Assembly: GCF_030848805.1 (NCBI RefSeq)
Contig: NC_092360.1
Location: 5,146,001-5,210,000 of the forward strand
Reading direction: 5' to 3'
DNA from: Temnothorax longispinosus
Taxonomy: Eukaryota > Arthropoda > Insecta > Hymenoptera > Formicidae
DNA: 64,000 nt
Shown: piece after piece, positions 24,717 through 36,780 of the stretch
Layout: every line of letters begins with the position of its first letter
Position numbering within the stretch: position 1 is the first letter of the stretch
The notes under the pieces: generated by a model
Database searches by the model: none
The model's input: the letters and a program-made list of their open reading frames with translations, nothing else
What the model was told of the DNA's origin: nothing
Made by a program: the position numbers and the translations under genes

Positions 24717-24834
24717 GGCTGCGTTCGCTTTGGACGCTTTCGTGCTGAAAGCATAACTCCATCTTTTCAACATGTAATGAGCATAAAGATGGACTGACGC
24801 TTTCAGCACGAAAGCGCCCAAACCGAACGCAGTC
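24717..24834. mobile_element. Foldback MITE with GGCTGCGTTCG termini, probably in the Fem-1B 3' UTR
   Basis: A 118-bp element with inverted ends GGCTGCGTTCG and CGAACGCAGTC and inner arms GACGCTTTCGTGCTGAAAG/CTTTCAGCACGAAAGCG. It is flanked by perfect 3-base repeats TAC (24714-24716 and 24835-24837). It begins 53 bases past the Fem-1B stop codon, so it is probably transcribed in that gene's 3' UTR. Confidence 0.85.
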
Positions 24835-24886
24835 TACGTACATTGTACAAGAAAATTTCGATGCTTCGTGGTAAATTAAAGGCTTG

Positions 24887-27800
24887 TCAACTCTGATTAA
24901 GCCCAGGCCCATGAAGTTCTATAAAACTTTCGAGTGAACGTGGAACATTACCACGATAGGGCAGGTCGTAAGTCTTAATTGCTTTGGCTGCCATACACGT
25001 TAAAGACAATTTAGTCTGAGTACGTAATATTATTTTAGCTACACCTGAAATAGAAATTGAATATCAGCCAAGTAATTCACATGAGAACGCAACAACAAAA
25101 TACGCGAATCGATAATGAAATCTGTAAACTTACCCGTGGTAACCGCATCGTACGGTGTATATCCTCTATTATTTACAGTATCCATATGCGCTCCAGCTTC
25201 TATAAGATCTATTATAATTGAATGTAAGGTCGCAAAATCGCTGGAAAAAAAAATATTAAAGAATTATCAAATCCGTATTAGTGTAAAATACGATTATTAC
25301 AGGTAATATTGTAGATAAAATTGATTTTAACAGCACACCTAATTGCTTTACTGTAACCGACAATAATGTGGAGCGGTGTATTTCTTTCGTTATCCATTGC
25401 GTTTATGTCAGCACCGCAATGAATCAGTAATCGCGCTGTAGCTGCACATGGAAATCTGAAAACCAAGCAAATAATTTGTGTAACGCGACCCTGATTGCTA
25501 ATGCTATTTTAATATCGCATTTTGACATACTTGCACACGTCATTAGTGTGAAAATCGTCGACGGGAGTTTCGGCATTCACAGCAAGATGTAACAGAGTCT
25601 GCCCGTCCTTCAAGCATACCCGTAACGCACATAATTTATGCACCAGATGATGCGCCTGTGTTAAATCCGATTCATCACATCTGTCTCCGTTAAGTGTCAT
25701 CAGTTTGGTCAGAATCGTTAGAATATATAGAGTCGTTGTAATATTCGATTCCATCTCTTCCTATGCAGAGATTTCTAAATATGTAGAGATATGTTTCTGT
25801 TTGTTATAATAACATAATATATATATATATATAGTCATATACATTAATATCCATTACATCGGCATATTCATAAAAACACTTTATGATCTATGATTTATAA
25901 ATTCTTGTTGTTTAAATAAGCAATTGAACTGTTATTAGTTATGTAAGTGAAAAAATACGTTCTTTAAATATCACAGGGAAACATATTAATACGTTCTTTA
26001 AATATCACAGGGAAACATATTGAGTGCAGATACACTAATGCATTCGATTATAGTGTTAAATATAGTCCATAGACAGGGTTGGGAAAAATAATGCAGCTCA
26101 GTGATTCTTTAACATGATTGTTTCTTGCCTATAGTTCTTCGCTTGATCTAAGTGTAGAAACCAATCATAACAAAGAATCTGAGCGTCACTGAGCTGCTGT
26201 GTCTGCTGAACGCAATCTTGGTATCGCCTCTACCTTTTCGACGGGGCCACGTTATCTTACGTCTCATTTTTGGCATGTTGAGACGAGTTTCAACAAGTCG
26301 CGTAGTGAGACGTGTTCTAAAGTGTTTCAATACGATACGATTTCAATACGATACCTTAGTTCTCGCAGTCCAATTAAACATGGCCCTTAGTCGTCCCAAG
26401 CAAAGTCGTGCGCGATCACGTGTTCTGCGATACGAGCGATTTGTATAATAGTGTACTGAATGGTCTTGCTCGGCGCGTTTTCTTGGATGGGGTAGACGCT
26501 GTCACGCCACATGATAATATATAACTTGCAATTCGTTTTTCTTTATATATTTTATTCATTTTTCTTTTATATTATTTTAAGCTAAATATTTAAATTATAT
26601 TAAGGTGTAAATTAATTAAGTTTTACCAGAATAAGAAACGACAGTAAAGAACAAAAAAAGAATATTGACTTCAAATTATATGTTTAATATATGTATATAA
26701 CAAATTTTGAACCTTATCCTTTTACTAAAAGATAGAATTCTATGATACTTTCTATTTATAATTATCGCAGAAATTCGTATATATTATATTAATGTAAAAA
26801 AAAGTAATGAAAATAGTGACGACTCGTTGGTTTCTGAGTAATGACTGAATAATTGGTTTCTTATGACGAGTTACTTTTTTAAATCGGTAACGAGCAACGG
26901 TAACGAGTTATTTTTCAGGAAAAAGAATGGTAACGGTAACGAGTTACTTTTATAAAGTAACTTTCCCAACCCTGTGACCATAGACCAAAGTCTCTTTTAT
27001 TGAACTTACAACAAATTGATCGATGTCATCCTTGGAATCTGGATTCTGGATTTTGGCCTTGTTCCTATGCAACTCCGTTACGCTTGCCTCAAGAACGTTT
27101 ATCACTTGAGAAATATCTAGATCGACACCCACGTGTATCATTTGCGAAAAGACTTGCGCAAATCGAAGGAGGTCTGTCACAATGGATATATCATTGAGCT
27201 GTCTCAGTTTCAAAGCGTGCAACCACAAGTCTATACATCTGTCGAATCTGGCGTTATCCGCAAATATGGCGCCTCTGAATACTATAGGATGTGGCAGTTC
27301 TGGATTATGGAGACCTGATAAGCAAACAGTATTACTTTTTTGTAAAAAAAAAAAGTGTAATACAGTTGTATTTTATTGGAAGTATCAAACACATATCTAC
27401 CTAATATTCTCTCCCGAATAGCGAGCGATTCCATATGTATGGCATTGGGATTGTCTTTGATACTTTCTAATTTTTCTAACGTCTCGCATTCCTTCCAATT
27501 CTCATATGCTTTCACAGTCGAACCTAGTTGCTTATGTACAATATTATCAGTATCACTATACCTAGGACGTGAGAAAAATACGTAATAAAAAATAGCGATT
27601 CGGTAGGATAAAAACAAATGACGAGTGTTGTTTCTCTTACCTTAACTCCATTGCCTTATACAGATACATGTACGCTTTAGTTAGACAATAATTATCCTTA
27701 TCATTAGCGTATGATGCTCCGAGTAGCTCATAAGCATCTATTACTTCTTCCTTCGTTACTTCTCTCCTTTGCACTAGATATTCAACGACTTCCGCGCGCG

Positions 27801-29982
27801 TCCGCTCGGCAGCCGTTATTAAAGGTGTCATGCCGCTCACATTCTTCGTCATTTCCGTACTGTACTTCAGTAACTCGCACACGATGGCACTGTGTCCACA
27901 TTCGGCGGCAAAATGCAACGCCGTCGCCCCGCAATATGCTTTCTTGTTCGGATCTGCCGATTTGTCTAATAGAAAATTAACCTAAATCACAGTTCAAAGA
28001 AATTTAGAAAAATTTATACAATAATTGCACATATTAAATAATGACGTTCTTGTATTATAATCTGTATAAACATACTCACAATATCCAGGTGTCCCTTGTA
28101 CGATGCTATCATGAGGCAAGTGTTGTTAAACATGTTGGGAATATTTAAATCTGCCTGATGATTGATCAAGTATTTAACGATGTCCAAACGTCCATTAAAG
28201 CACGCCGCTCGAAGAGGCGTAGAGTTAGTCTTTGTTGGATGATTGACGTTTGCTCCTGCCTTCACAAGAGTTTTAAGAACGTTCAAGTGTCCGGCTCCTG
28301 GAATCAACATGCTATTGATACTGCAAAACTATTACATATATTCTATTTAAACATTAGTCTTTTACCTGCTGCAGCCCAAAGGGCACTGGCACCTTCAATG
28401 ACATATCCGTTGAATTTAACCGTTCCTTCTTGCTCTAAATCAGGCTTGAACTTGTCGAGCAACATTCTGACTACCTTATTATGTCCATAACGCGCGGCAA
28501 CTATTAAAGGTGTACATCTTTGTCCATCATCTTCTAAGACTTTCTGTAAATATAAATCCAAATACTGTTTCACAAACTGCATTTTGTAGAACTTGAATAG
28601 TTATAAGTACCTATTTAGTACTTATTTGTATCACAAATAATTATTCAAGAATTACATACGTTATATACTTAAATTCTAAAATAACATTTAATAATTGAAA
28701 TTATATAGTACTTTATTTAAAGATTTGTAAGATTAATACTTGTATATAACAGTATTTGTAATATAAAAAAGAATCTAAAATTTTATGACCTGTATTACTA
28801 TAAATAGCATCTACAGAAAGTTTTCTTTGTGTATGCATGTCTAAATAAGTGTTGCAAGTTGTCCTGAATAATTCTTTGTTGGTATCAGTGTGTTGGTAAA
28901 GTGCTACATTACAGTTAACCATATTGCAATAAATAAAAACTATATTTTATTAAATAGCATAAAACTACCTGTTTATTTTTCATATTGTTGAAAAACTTGT
29001 TTTTATTTTTTCCCTAAAATCTTAAATCAGTGTTCACATACAATATTAGTAAGTATAAACAATTATTGAATTTTACAACATATACATAATTTTTAATTAA
29101 GTTAAGTTAAATATTTTAAAATTCTTTGTTTAGTTTTCTGGAGAGAATTAATTTTAAATATCGTAATCACAACCAAAGGTTAAATTACAAATCATACTTT
29201 TGTTCTTTTATCCGAGTTAAATAAAAACGTAACAAATCCCTTGTAGTTCAATTACTAAACCATTTGTTAATAAGATAAGATGTAATTTGCAAAGAATTTA
29301 TATCAATTAACATGCTTTTTTACTGAAGTGTTTAGCATAGGCGTATAAATACTGTATACTTGTGTATATGCTTACTATAAATAAATAAATTTACGAGTAA
29401 TAGAGTAAATATATCTTTCTGTTTTTTCCTAAATTAAATATTTGCTTGAAAATATCCCAAATTAAAGTTTATTTCTAATCAATATTCTTAAATTATTGTA
29501 CACCTATTATTAAAAGTAGAATTATTGAATTTTATGCTTTTAATATAACATATTATTTCGAAAATTATTTTAAGTGTTTATCTCCATGTTATTCTTTTTC
29601 TGTAAAAATCATTATAATCAAGTATCGATAATAATACGACAAACAACAAATTACAGTCTATATATAGCGCTTATCGCAAGTGCAAGTTCCTGAAAATAGT
29701 AGGCAAGATAAAGAGTCGACTAATCAAGCGCGTTTGACATTTATTAGAAACAGTTGATCCGACGAGTGCGATTTCACGAGTGATAAAAAGCGGCGCAATG
29801 ACTGAAAGGTGACGCAACAAATATGATTCACTTACCTGGTTAATCAGATAATTAACGTCGACGTCGGACTTGTCGTTCAGCAAGCTGTAGAGCGCGATCG
29901 CCATTCCGTCCCTCGCCGAATAATAAATCCGCTTGACCAGCGACTGCTGGGGCTCATCAATTATCTCGCACGCGGTCTCCAT
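24887..29982 (-). CDS. Fem1b: Fem-1 homolog B, ankyrin-repeat substrate receptor of CUL2 ubiquitin ligase (10 exons)
   Basis: FEM1B recruits proteins with C-terminal degrons, and FNIP1 in reductive stress, to a CUL2 E3 ligase. Exons on the minus strand, in coding order, are 29836-29982, 28366-28543, 28080-28297, 27641-27981, 27401-27561, 27010-27314, 25531-25760, 25339-25455, 25134-25240 and 24887-25044. All have GT/AG borders and the phases close to 653 residues (human is 627). N-terminal ankyrin repeats include CTPLIVAARYGHNKVVRMLL, NSTPLRAACFNGRLDIVKYL, and ALHFAAECGH. A TPR-like region follows with NAIHMESLAIRERILG and LWLHALKLRQ. C-terminal ankyrin repeats include QTLLHLAVNAETPVDDFH and GADINAMDNERNTPLHIIV. 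The last exon carries the VHL-box-like SLTCMAAKAI and PRSLESFIELH. I chose the Met of METACEII; the frame is open further upstream. The protein appears intact. Confidence 0.95.
25954..26021. repeat. Perfect 34-bp tandem duplication in a Fem-1B intron
   Basis: Two identical 34-base units (25954-25987 and 25988-26021), each starting AATACGTTCTTTAAATATCA, lie head to tail just outside the hAT-like remnant. Their identity implies a recent duplication or an assembly artefact. Confidence 0.9.
26074..26976. mobile_element. hAT-like non-autonomous element in a Fem-1B intron
   Basis: The ends are CAGGGTTGGGAAA and TTTCCCAACCCTG, a terminus typical of insect hAT elements. The flanks TCCATAGA (26066-26073) and ACCATAGA (26977-26984) form an imperfect 8-base target duplication with a 2-base spacer on the right. 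The right end carries GTAACGAGTTAC subterminal repeats. No transposase frame remains. A foldback MITE has inserted in the left end. The right end lies about 30 bases from the splice donor at 27009 on the minus strand. Confidence 0.75.
26093..26216. mobile_element. Foldback MITE nested in the hAT-like element
   Basis: Arms GCAGCTCAGTGATTCTTT and its complement pair across about 115 bp with inner CATGATTGTTTC/GAAACCAATCAT. The right end TCTGCTGAACGCA matches the element at 62061-62245; the left TCTGCGTTCAG terminus is missing, so this copy is truncated on that side. Confidence 0.7.
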
Positions 29983-30570
29983 CCTCGCGCGGCTCCTCTC
30001 GTTCTCGCGAGTCGTGCCACGGAGCCCCGTCCGGAGCAACGTCCGAGGAGAGGAATCAGCTGAGGCTGAGGCCACCCCGAGACGTGGTAACCTCAAAACT
30101 CATATCCCTCGCTCGTCGCCAGCGCGCGGAAAATACATCGCGCGCCGTCACCGCCGCCGCCGTCGTCGCAGGCCGCGTTCTATTTTGGGATCGCGTTGCG
30201 CGCAAAAATACAACGATTCCGAATGCAAAAATAAACCGCGACAAAGCGGTGTTCCTGCGCGGCGCCGCGGGGCGCGGGCAGCCCCTTTGTCGCTAAAACA
30301 TTCACGTCGAACGCCGGTACGCGCGGCCGCCGAACCCGAACCTTGTTGTCCGCGAGCGCGGTTTACCGAACGATTTTCATTTGCGATTTGCGATTCGTCG
30401 CCGTCGACGCCGTCCGCAGCTGTCCGTCGCGATCCGACGTTGTTTACGTATTCGAAAGGACAAGCTTATTTCCGATCATGCCATCACTGACGAATCCGAG
30501 CGCGCCGGACACGTCACGGAACACGTCATGACGTCACACGACGCAACGTGGACGAACCGCGATCGACGAC
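29983..30570 (-). promoter_or_regulatory. Fem-1B 5' region with clustered CGTCA sites
   Basis: CpG-rich sequence lies upstream of the Fem-1B start. Three CGTCA half-sites occur at 30512-30536, one in the full CRE palindrome TGACGTCA (30529-30536). ATF/CREB-type control is possible. The motif is seen; the function is inferred. Confidence 0.4.
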
Positions 30571-30689
30571 GTCTGCGTTCGTTTATTCCCGTTGGGAGCT
30601 ATTGGGAAAATAAAATGTATAATACACGTAACGTATATTATATATTTTATTTTCCCAATAGCTCCCAATGTGAATAAACGAACGCAGGC
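30571..30689. mobile_element. Foldback MITE with GTCTGCGTTCG termini upstream of Fem-1B
   Basis: A 119-bp near-perfect palindrome with ends GTCTGCGTTCGTTTATTC and GAATAAACGAACGCAGGC and inner arms GGGAGCTATTGGGAAAATAA and complement. It is flanked by GAC on both sides (30568-30570 and 30690-30692). Only about 30 bases in the centre are unpaired. It sits between the CRE-like cluster and further upstream DNA. Confidence 0.88.
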
Positions 30690-30980
30690 GACGATCGCTT
30701 CCACGCGGAGGAGGTGTTGATTGGCGTTTCGACGCGACCGGATTTGCAAATTGACCAATCACGACGCAGCGTTCACTCTCACCAGCAGAATTTCTCGGCG
30801 GCGGCGAAAATTCACGTGATAAAAGATCACAATTGCGATTTTCCACGCAATCTTATGTTTAAGATCGTCTCAAATACGATCTCGAGATGTTGTATAATCA
30901 TTTTATTGGCAGGGTAGAATTTAATTGTTTGAAATTAGATTTAAAATGATCTTGGTTCAAATTACGAATACCGCTTCTAT

Positions 30981-31210
30981 AATGTCCATTTATATTAATG
31001 CAGATTAAGTTTTATATATATCTTAATTGGTTCAACTTACTTTTTATCATTTTCCAGTTCTAATGTTTATTTAAACCAACGTAGATTAACTTTAATCTCG
31101 GTTTAACTTACTTTTTATCTTTAATTCTTAGTTCTGAAAAGTATAGAAGATAAAAAGTAAGTTAAACCGAGATTAAAATTAACTTACACTGATAAAAAGG
31201 GACATAAATT
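30981..31210. mobile_element. Foldback repeat with GATTAACTTTAATCTCGG arms, copy 1
   Basis: Arms containing TTAATCTCGGTTTAACTTAC and its complement pair across bases 31081-31190. The outer ends TGTCCATTTATATTAATGCA and GGGACATAAATT are weakly inverted. An extra degenerate copy of the left arm (GCAGATTAAGTTTTA) lies at 31000-31060. It shares arms with 49816-49961. Confidence 0.7.
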
Positions 31211-34175
31211 CTACCTCGGCAAGAGACAGAGAGAAGTATATATATCGCGGTTGGCGATATCGCAACTGATGTATATGCGAGTATTGCGCGAAAGTGCGCA
31301 TCAGATATCGTGACTCGCGAAATTTCAACCACGCGATGCACAAAGACCGGAGATGACGGGAGATGGGGTTCCTCACGAAAATACATCTTTCGCGGAACTT
31401 TCGACGATAATCCATATACACACGTTAGCACTTGAGCCGAAAACTTCCAGACTTGAAAATTTATTTCTATACAGATTATTACGAACTTCTATAAATTTAT
31501 TAACTTTTATAAACACAAAATATCAAATCGCGTAGACTATTTCTACCGCAAGCAGCTCGCAGAATTTGTTTTTGATTTGGTATACTTGTCGCGTTGTAAT
31601 TAAATTGCAATTATTTTAACAAATTCGATTCCTATATCTCTATTGTTTCCAGACATTAGTAGATTTATTCATTTACCTAGTATCACACCTAGTAGAATTA
31701 TTCATTTAATTTTTGTTATGACTTTTATACAATTTTATTGTATAACTTTGTACACATAACATTTCTGTAATACATCTGTCGCTATGGTTTTCATTCCGAG
31801 TGCACACATATGCATATATGCCTGCAAACGCTCTTTTGTTATTACTTATATATACATATATATATATTAACGCATCATTTATTTTCATAAAAACTATTAC
31901 AAGAAAACTGTAAATATATATTTATATGTATATAACTGTAAATAATACACGTCTATTTATTATAAAATGTATATTTTCTCTTTTTGCTTACTTACTCATC
32001 TACATATATCTTGTACTCTTTCGTGCAAGATGGTAAAAAATTATTATACACGGGCGGCTGACTGTCACGGACGCGACTCAGCTTAAGGTAATATTATTAA
32101 ATAAACGAGGTCGCTTTGTGAATACTGTTCTCTCGTCGATCACTTGGTACGTACGACAATGTAACATCATTGTCGCGACATGTAACTTCTTGACGCGCGC
32201 AAGTCGCGCGTATTTCACGAGATTGATACCGTGAGATTCTATCAGCTATCTACAACATGCCGCCCTTTAATCTCTCACTACCAATGAGATTCATTAATGG
32301 CATACAATTTCATATCACATTGCGAATTTGCGATAAAAGTTTCTGATACTGCAATATATATACATACTGATGCTACACAACCATTTTACAGATGATTCCT
32401 GTAAACCTCCAATGTTCTTGAATATCCATTATGTCAAATTTCCAGGTATTCATTAAATTCCTTATTATTTCTTGTATAAAGTTATGTATAAGACAGTAAA
32501 TATATGTGATGTCATATGTAGCGCGTTAAGAAAATATAATTTTTTAAAGAAAAAAAGGTTTTACAAGGGAAGACTCAGAATTGAATTCCGCCGATTCTGA
32601 TGAAACTTGGCAGGATTACGAAGAAAGTTCCCCCGAATGTAATGATACCCCTATTTAAGTGCCGACGGTCAACCTTTTCAGAGATATTTAATAGTAAATT
32701 TAGTGGCGTCTTTAGAGCAGAATTTATTAGGGCACTCACAGACGAGCATTTGTGGCGTAGCGAATATGGTAACTGGATTTTTTATATGTTTTATGATAAA
32801 AAGAATTATCGTTGATATAAAAAATAAATTATTTTAATATAAAAAATTTATATTATATAAATTATAATATAAATAGTCATAATTAAATAACGTATAAATA
32901 AAATAATTATGAGGGAGTTACTATATTCATTACGCCACAAATACTCGCCTGTGCGTGTCCTAATAAACTCTACTCTAAAGACACCACTAAATTTATTATT
33001 AAAATATCTCGAAAACGGTTGAAGGCCGGCAGCCAAATAGGGATAACATTACATTCGGGAAACTTTCTCTGTAATCCTGCCAAGTTTCATAAAAATCGGC
33101 AGAATTCAGTTCTGAACCTTCCCTTGTCAGAACCTACAAATAAATATAATACAGCGCATGAGATATATTAGATGTACTTCGTTCTATTTTTTGTTTTATT
33201 TCATTGATGTAATTTTTATTGTAATTTTTTCTCTTTTGAGGCATATATGATATCTACTTTCTAGAAATTCTATTTTTTTCGATCTAGGATTTTTCTTTTC
33301 AGTATAGATATCTTCTTGTAACAGCAAAAATGTCAATGTTAATAAATGTTTCGATGTCTGGATATTGCAGATCATTTGGATATTCAAGGAATATTTATAA
33401 ACCCTCCATTGCTCTCGTATGAGGCGAATGCTCAGTTCACATTTTATATTTTTAATTGCATAGATGTAGCATAAAAGTTGACTCTGAAACTTTCTGACTT
33501 ATCACTTACAACCTTCTAGATTATATTTGTATAATTATTTTCCAAAATTTCGTTAGTACAATTTTTAGATTAGACTTTGAAAATGTTAATGCGCGATATA
33601 TCTGAGCGCAGCGCTCACGGTGAGAACGAATACGTACAGTCGACGCGTTGCCAAATATAAGCTTTAGTGTGACGAATCGATGTCTCATCCTCTTGTTCTT
33701 ACAAGATTGTGTTGACTGAGAAAACTATAACAACGCCGCACTAATACAGTGACACACATACTGGTGCGGCGCTCATACGAGAGCACTAACGTTTGTTTGC
33801 TGAATAAAGATAATGGAGGGTTGAGAATACGTGTTATAAATATGCTATATAGGATATTTTATACACATTAAGAGTTTGCGTGCAAAAATATCCCATGTAT
33901 CTCCGTGTTAATAATTTACAATTCATCGACGGTTCTTCCACTTCATATTCCTCTGATATATATATTCCGCATGTCTTCGTGCATTTCTACGGGCAAAAGC
34001 TCGTCGAAAATACCAGTCCGAAGCGTCAAGTTGCTTTTTATACTCATGAAATCTGCCCAAAAGATATTTTTATAAAAATCGTATTTACTCGTAAACACAT
34101 TAAGTTATTTGAGCGTATATCGTAATATATTCGTAATATATCGTAATATTACATAAAATTATGTCTTATTGGAAA
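31211..34175. other. Intergenic region between Fem-1B and the 34.2 kb gene
   Basis: AT-rich DNA with one large inverted repeat (32556-33135). Short open frames show no recognisable domain. I see no gene. Confidence 0.45.
32556..33135. mobile_element. 580-bp inverted-repeat element with AGGTTNTGACAAGGGAAG ends
   Basis: Long imperfect arms (32556-32795 against 32905-33135) share, among others, GAAACTTGGCAGGATTAC, TTTAGTGGCGTCTTTAGAGC and TTACGCCACAAAT on opposite strands. The arms have diverged by perhaps 15-20 percent, so the element is older than the other palindromes here. The centre is AT-rich. It has no coding capacity. Confidence 0.75.
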
Positions 34176-36780
34176 TTAATACCTTTTGTTGTCACTCCTT
34201 ATTTGGCCCTGTCTGTATTTGTAAAATGCCTTGTTTCTGTCTGTATCTGTATAATGCTGATTATCTTGCTTCATTGTGCGACTATCGAGCGAAGAGTGTT
34301 TAGATTTATCACAATCAACGGTGTGCTCTGATATATGATTCTTTATTTTATTCTGAGAGGATATATTCTCTCCTTCATAAGTCGCTTTGCCATTAACGAT
34401 TTTTTTGGTGGAGCCATTCGATTTAAAATATTCTTTTTTCCTTGGTCTGCTTTCTCCTTCTACAGGCAAAATTTTTGCAGAATCTCTACGATCCATAGTC
34501 TTCTTGCTATTCGTATGTTTCTTATGTTTATAATTCTTTGTCTTATGCTGAAACAAATTTATAATTTACATTTAGTGTATGAAACTTTACGCATTATTCA
34601 ATCTAATATATTTATCATTTTATGTATACAAATTTTTATTCACATACAATTTAAAAACTTATGCAGAAATTAATAAATGTCCCATAGATTAACTTACATT
34701 TCTTACATTTGATACGGTGTCAAATGTGCTCGTGTTAAGATTAAACTTTGGACAATAGTTAGTTGAAAGTGGACACGTATTTTTCAGCTGCATTAAGATG
34801 TTATCAAAACTATTTTTTAATATGTCATTTTTTGATATTGTATTTGATTGTAAGTAATCGTCTTTTCTTTCATCCTTAACCGACTCTTTATCTTTATTGT
34901 CACTTTCATAATCCTCAATCAATTGCTTTAAAAATTTACGTCTTAAGTTGCTTATATTTTCTATTACCTCAGAGAGAAGTAACTGAGAAGTATTATGTAT
35001 CTTATGACTGGCGTTTCGCACAAACCTGTTATATAAAATCATTTAAATACACGGTAATAATTTACAACAGAAAAATAAGAAAATTGGATGTTATGGCTCA
35101 CATATACTTACTCCATAGTAGATTTGTCTACATTTTGCTTCTTATTCCTTTTATTTTTAAAAGAGTTCTCTTTATTATCATCATGAATTCTATGGCTGTT
35201 CTGTTTATCATACTTTGGATGCAATACTGTATCATCAGTTTTTGTAATCTGTTCCTTCATCTTTGTATTATCTTTTGTAATCGTTCTATCCAAATTTTTT
35301 GATGTATAGTTCGGGAAACAAGACTTGTCATAATCTTTAAACATCTGATTATTTTCGGTCAATTGTTTTAAAAATTTATCATCGGGCAATATGCTTTTCA
35401 AAAGACACAATTTTTTATTCAATCTGTGTCTTTCTTTATCATATTTATTGTACACTTTTGATGTTACCTTGCTCACTTTTTCTGCTAAGTTGGAGAGAAG
35501 TAACTTGGTAGTAGTATACATTTGCTTGTGCTGCAAAAAGCTGCAAATAATATAATAACTTAAATATATAACAATACTATTTAGAAATAAATATCTTCGT
35601 ATATTATACTTACTTCGAGACATTAGGATTGTACTCGTCTTGTTTGTTATTGGTAAGTAATATTAATGTATCATAAAATAGTTTTGTATTGTTTACAATA
35701 TCCAGTGTCTTATTTATTTTATTTTTCAAAGAACTATTGTCATCATAAATAAACGCCAACGATGATAGTACATGTAGAGATCCTTGAAGTTGATCCAATG
35801 GATGTGAGGTAGAATTGAAAAATTCCTTGTTAACCACGATAGGCTTATCACTTGTTTCATTAGAGGAATCAGTAATCTCGAAAAATTGTGTTAAAAATTG
35901 CTTCGTAATTTTCTTATCAGCTGGAATATGTGCTTTAATTTCATTCAGCATAGTTTTCACTAAAAATAAATCAAGATGCAAATAATGAATCTACAGCAGT
36001 AAATAGTGGATCTTGGATCTCTTCTAAAATTATGTTTATTTTACCATCTGTCAATTCCTTGCAAGTATTAACAATGTTATGACTCGCGGTCCTGAGACTT
36101 TCAGCATCGACTCCATCTGAGACTGGGCAGGTTTCAGGAATTGTGAAAAGATGACTAAGAGACAAGCCGATAATCATACCGAGTACACAAGCAATAAGAA
36201 TGTTCCATATATCTTTCTATAATAAAGAGATTTAAATTCTATTATCCAAAAGAACATTAAAGATATTTATAATTTTAGATAATAAGAGATGAGACTAAGC
36301 ACAGTTATTATAATACCTGTCTGCTTAATTGCACTTCCAACATTTGCGGCGACTCGAGTGGTTTAAATTGACAGATTTGGGAGAGATTTGTATTAACAGC
36401 ATCCGTATCGCTCTCCGTTATGACTGATATACCGTCGGATATATCCTCTAATTCTGCATTTGTAAACGATCCTTTATTGTCACAATCTTTCATCTGTGCT
36501 GCCTCGTTACCCAAATCCTTTAAAAACATAAAAATATGTTAAGCGTCTCGTTGATTCGGTTCTGCTTAAAAATTATTTCTATCTGCAGTATTGAAATTCT
36601 GATTACAGTATATTTTACAGCAGTATTATCGCTCACCCTCTGTATCCCCGATGACTGAAAACTTCCATCGTCATCACTTTGACTGCTAATCCAGCTTAAT
36701 TTGACCCACTCTTTCTCTTCTTCGTCCAACTCTACCTCTTGTATATCGAGACATATCTTATTAATATTTACGTCATCCAT
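34176..36780 (-). CDS. Single-pass membrane protein with lysine/asparagine-rich tail, CCPG1-like layout (7 exons)
   Basis: Not recognised with confidence. Exons in coding order are 36637-36780, 36317-36517, 36045-36216, 35614-35959, 35112-35540, 34698-35025 and 34176-34547, with GT/AG borders and closed phases, giving 663 residues. Residues 1-115 are acidic and contain EEEKEWVKL, which has the acidic-W-x-x-L form of an LC3-interacting region. A hydrophobic span ILIACVLGMIIGLSLSHLF (about residues 119-138) is the only membrane segment; no signal peptide precedes it. The remaining 520 residues are polar, rich in K, N, D and S, with helical stretches, and end in basic sequence. An acidic cytosolic head with an LIR, one transmembrane helix and a long polar luminal tail is the layout of CCPG1-type ER-phagy receptors. 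That identity is inference. The gene is divergent from UROD. Confidence 0.75.

Noticed and set aside
34335..35302. Plus-strand frames rich in phenylalanine, isoleucine and leucine, resembling membrane proteins
   Set aside because: They are antisense to lysine/asparagine-rich exons of the minus-strand gene, which automatically read as hydrophobic.
35960..36044. Frameshift in the third exon of the CCPG1-like gene
   Set aside because: An 85-base intron with donor GATG|GTAAAA and acceptor TTTTTAG|TG restores the frame exactly, so no frameshift is needed.
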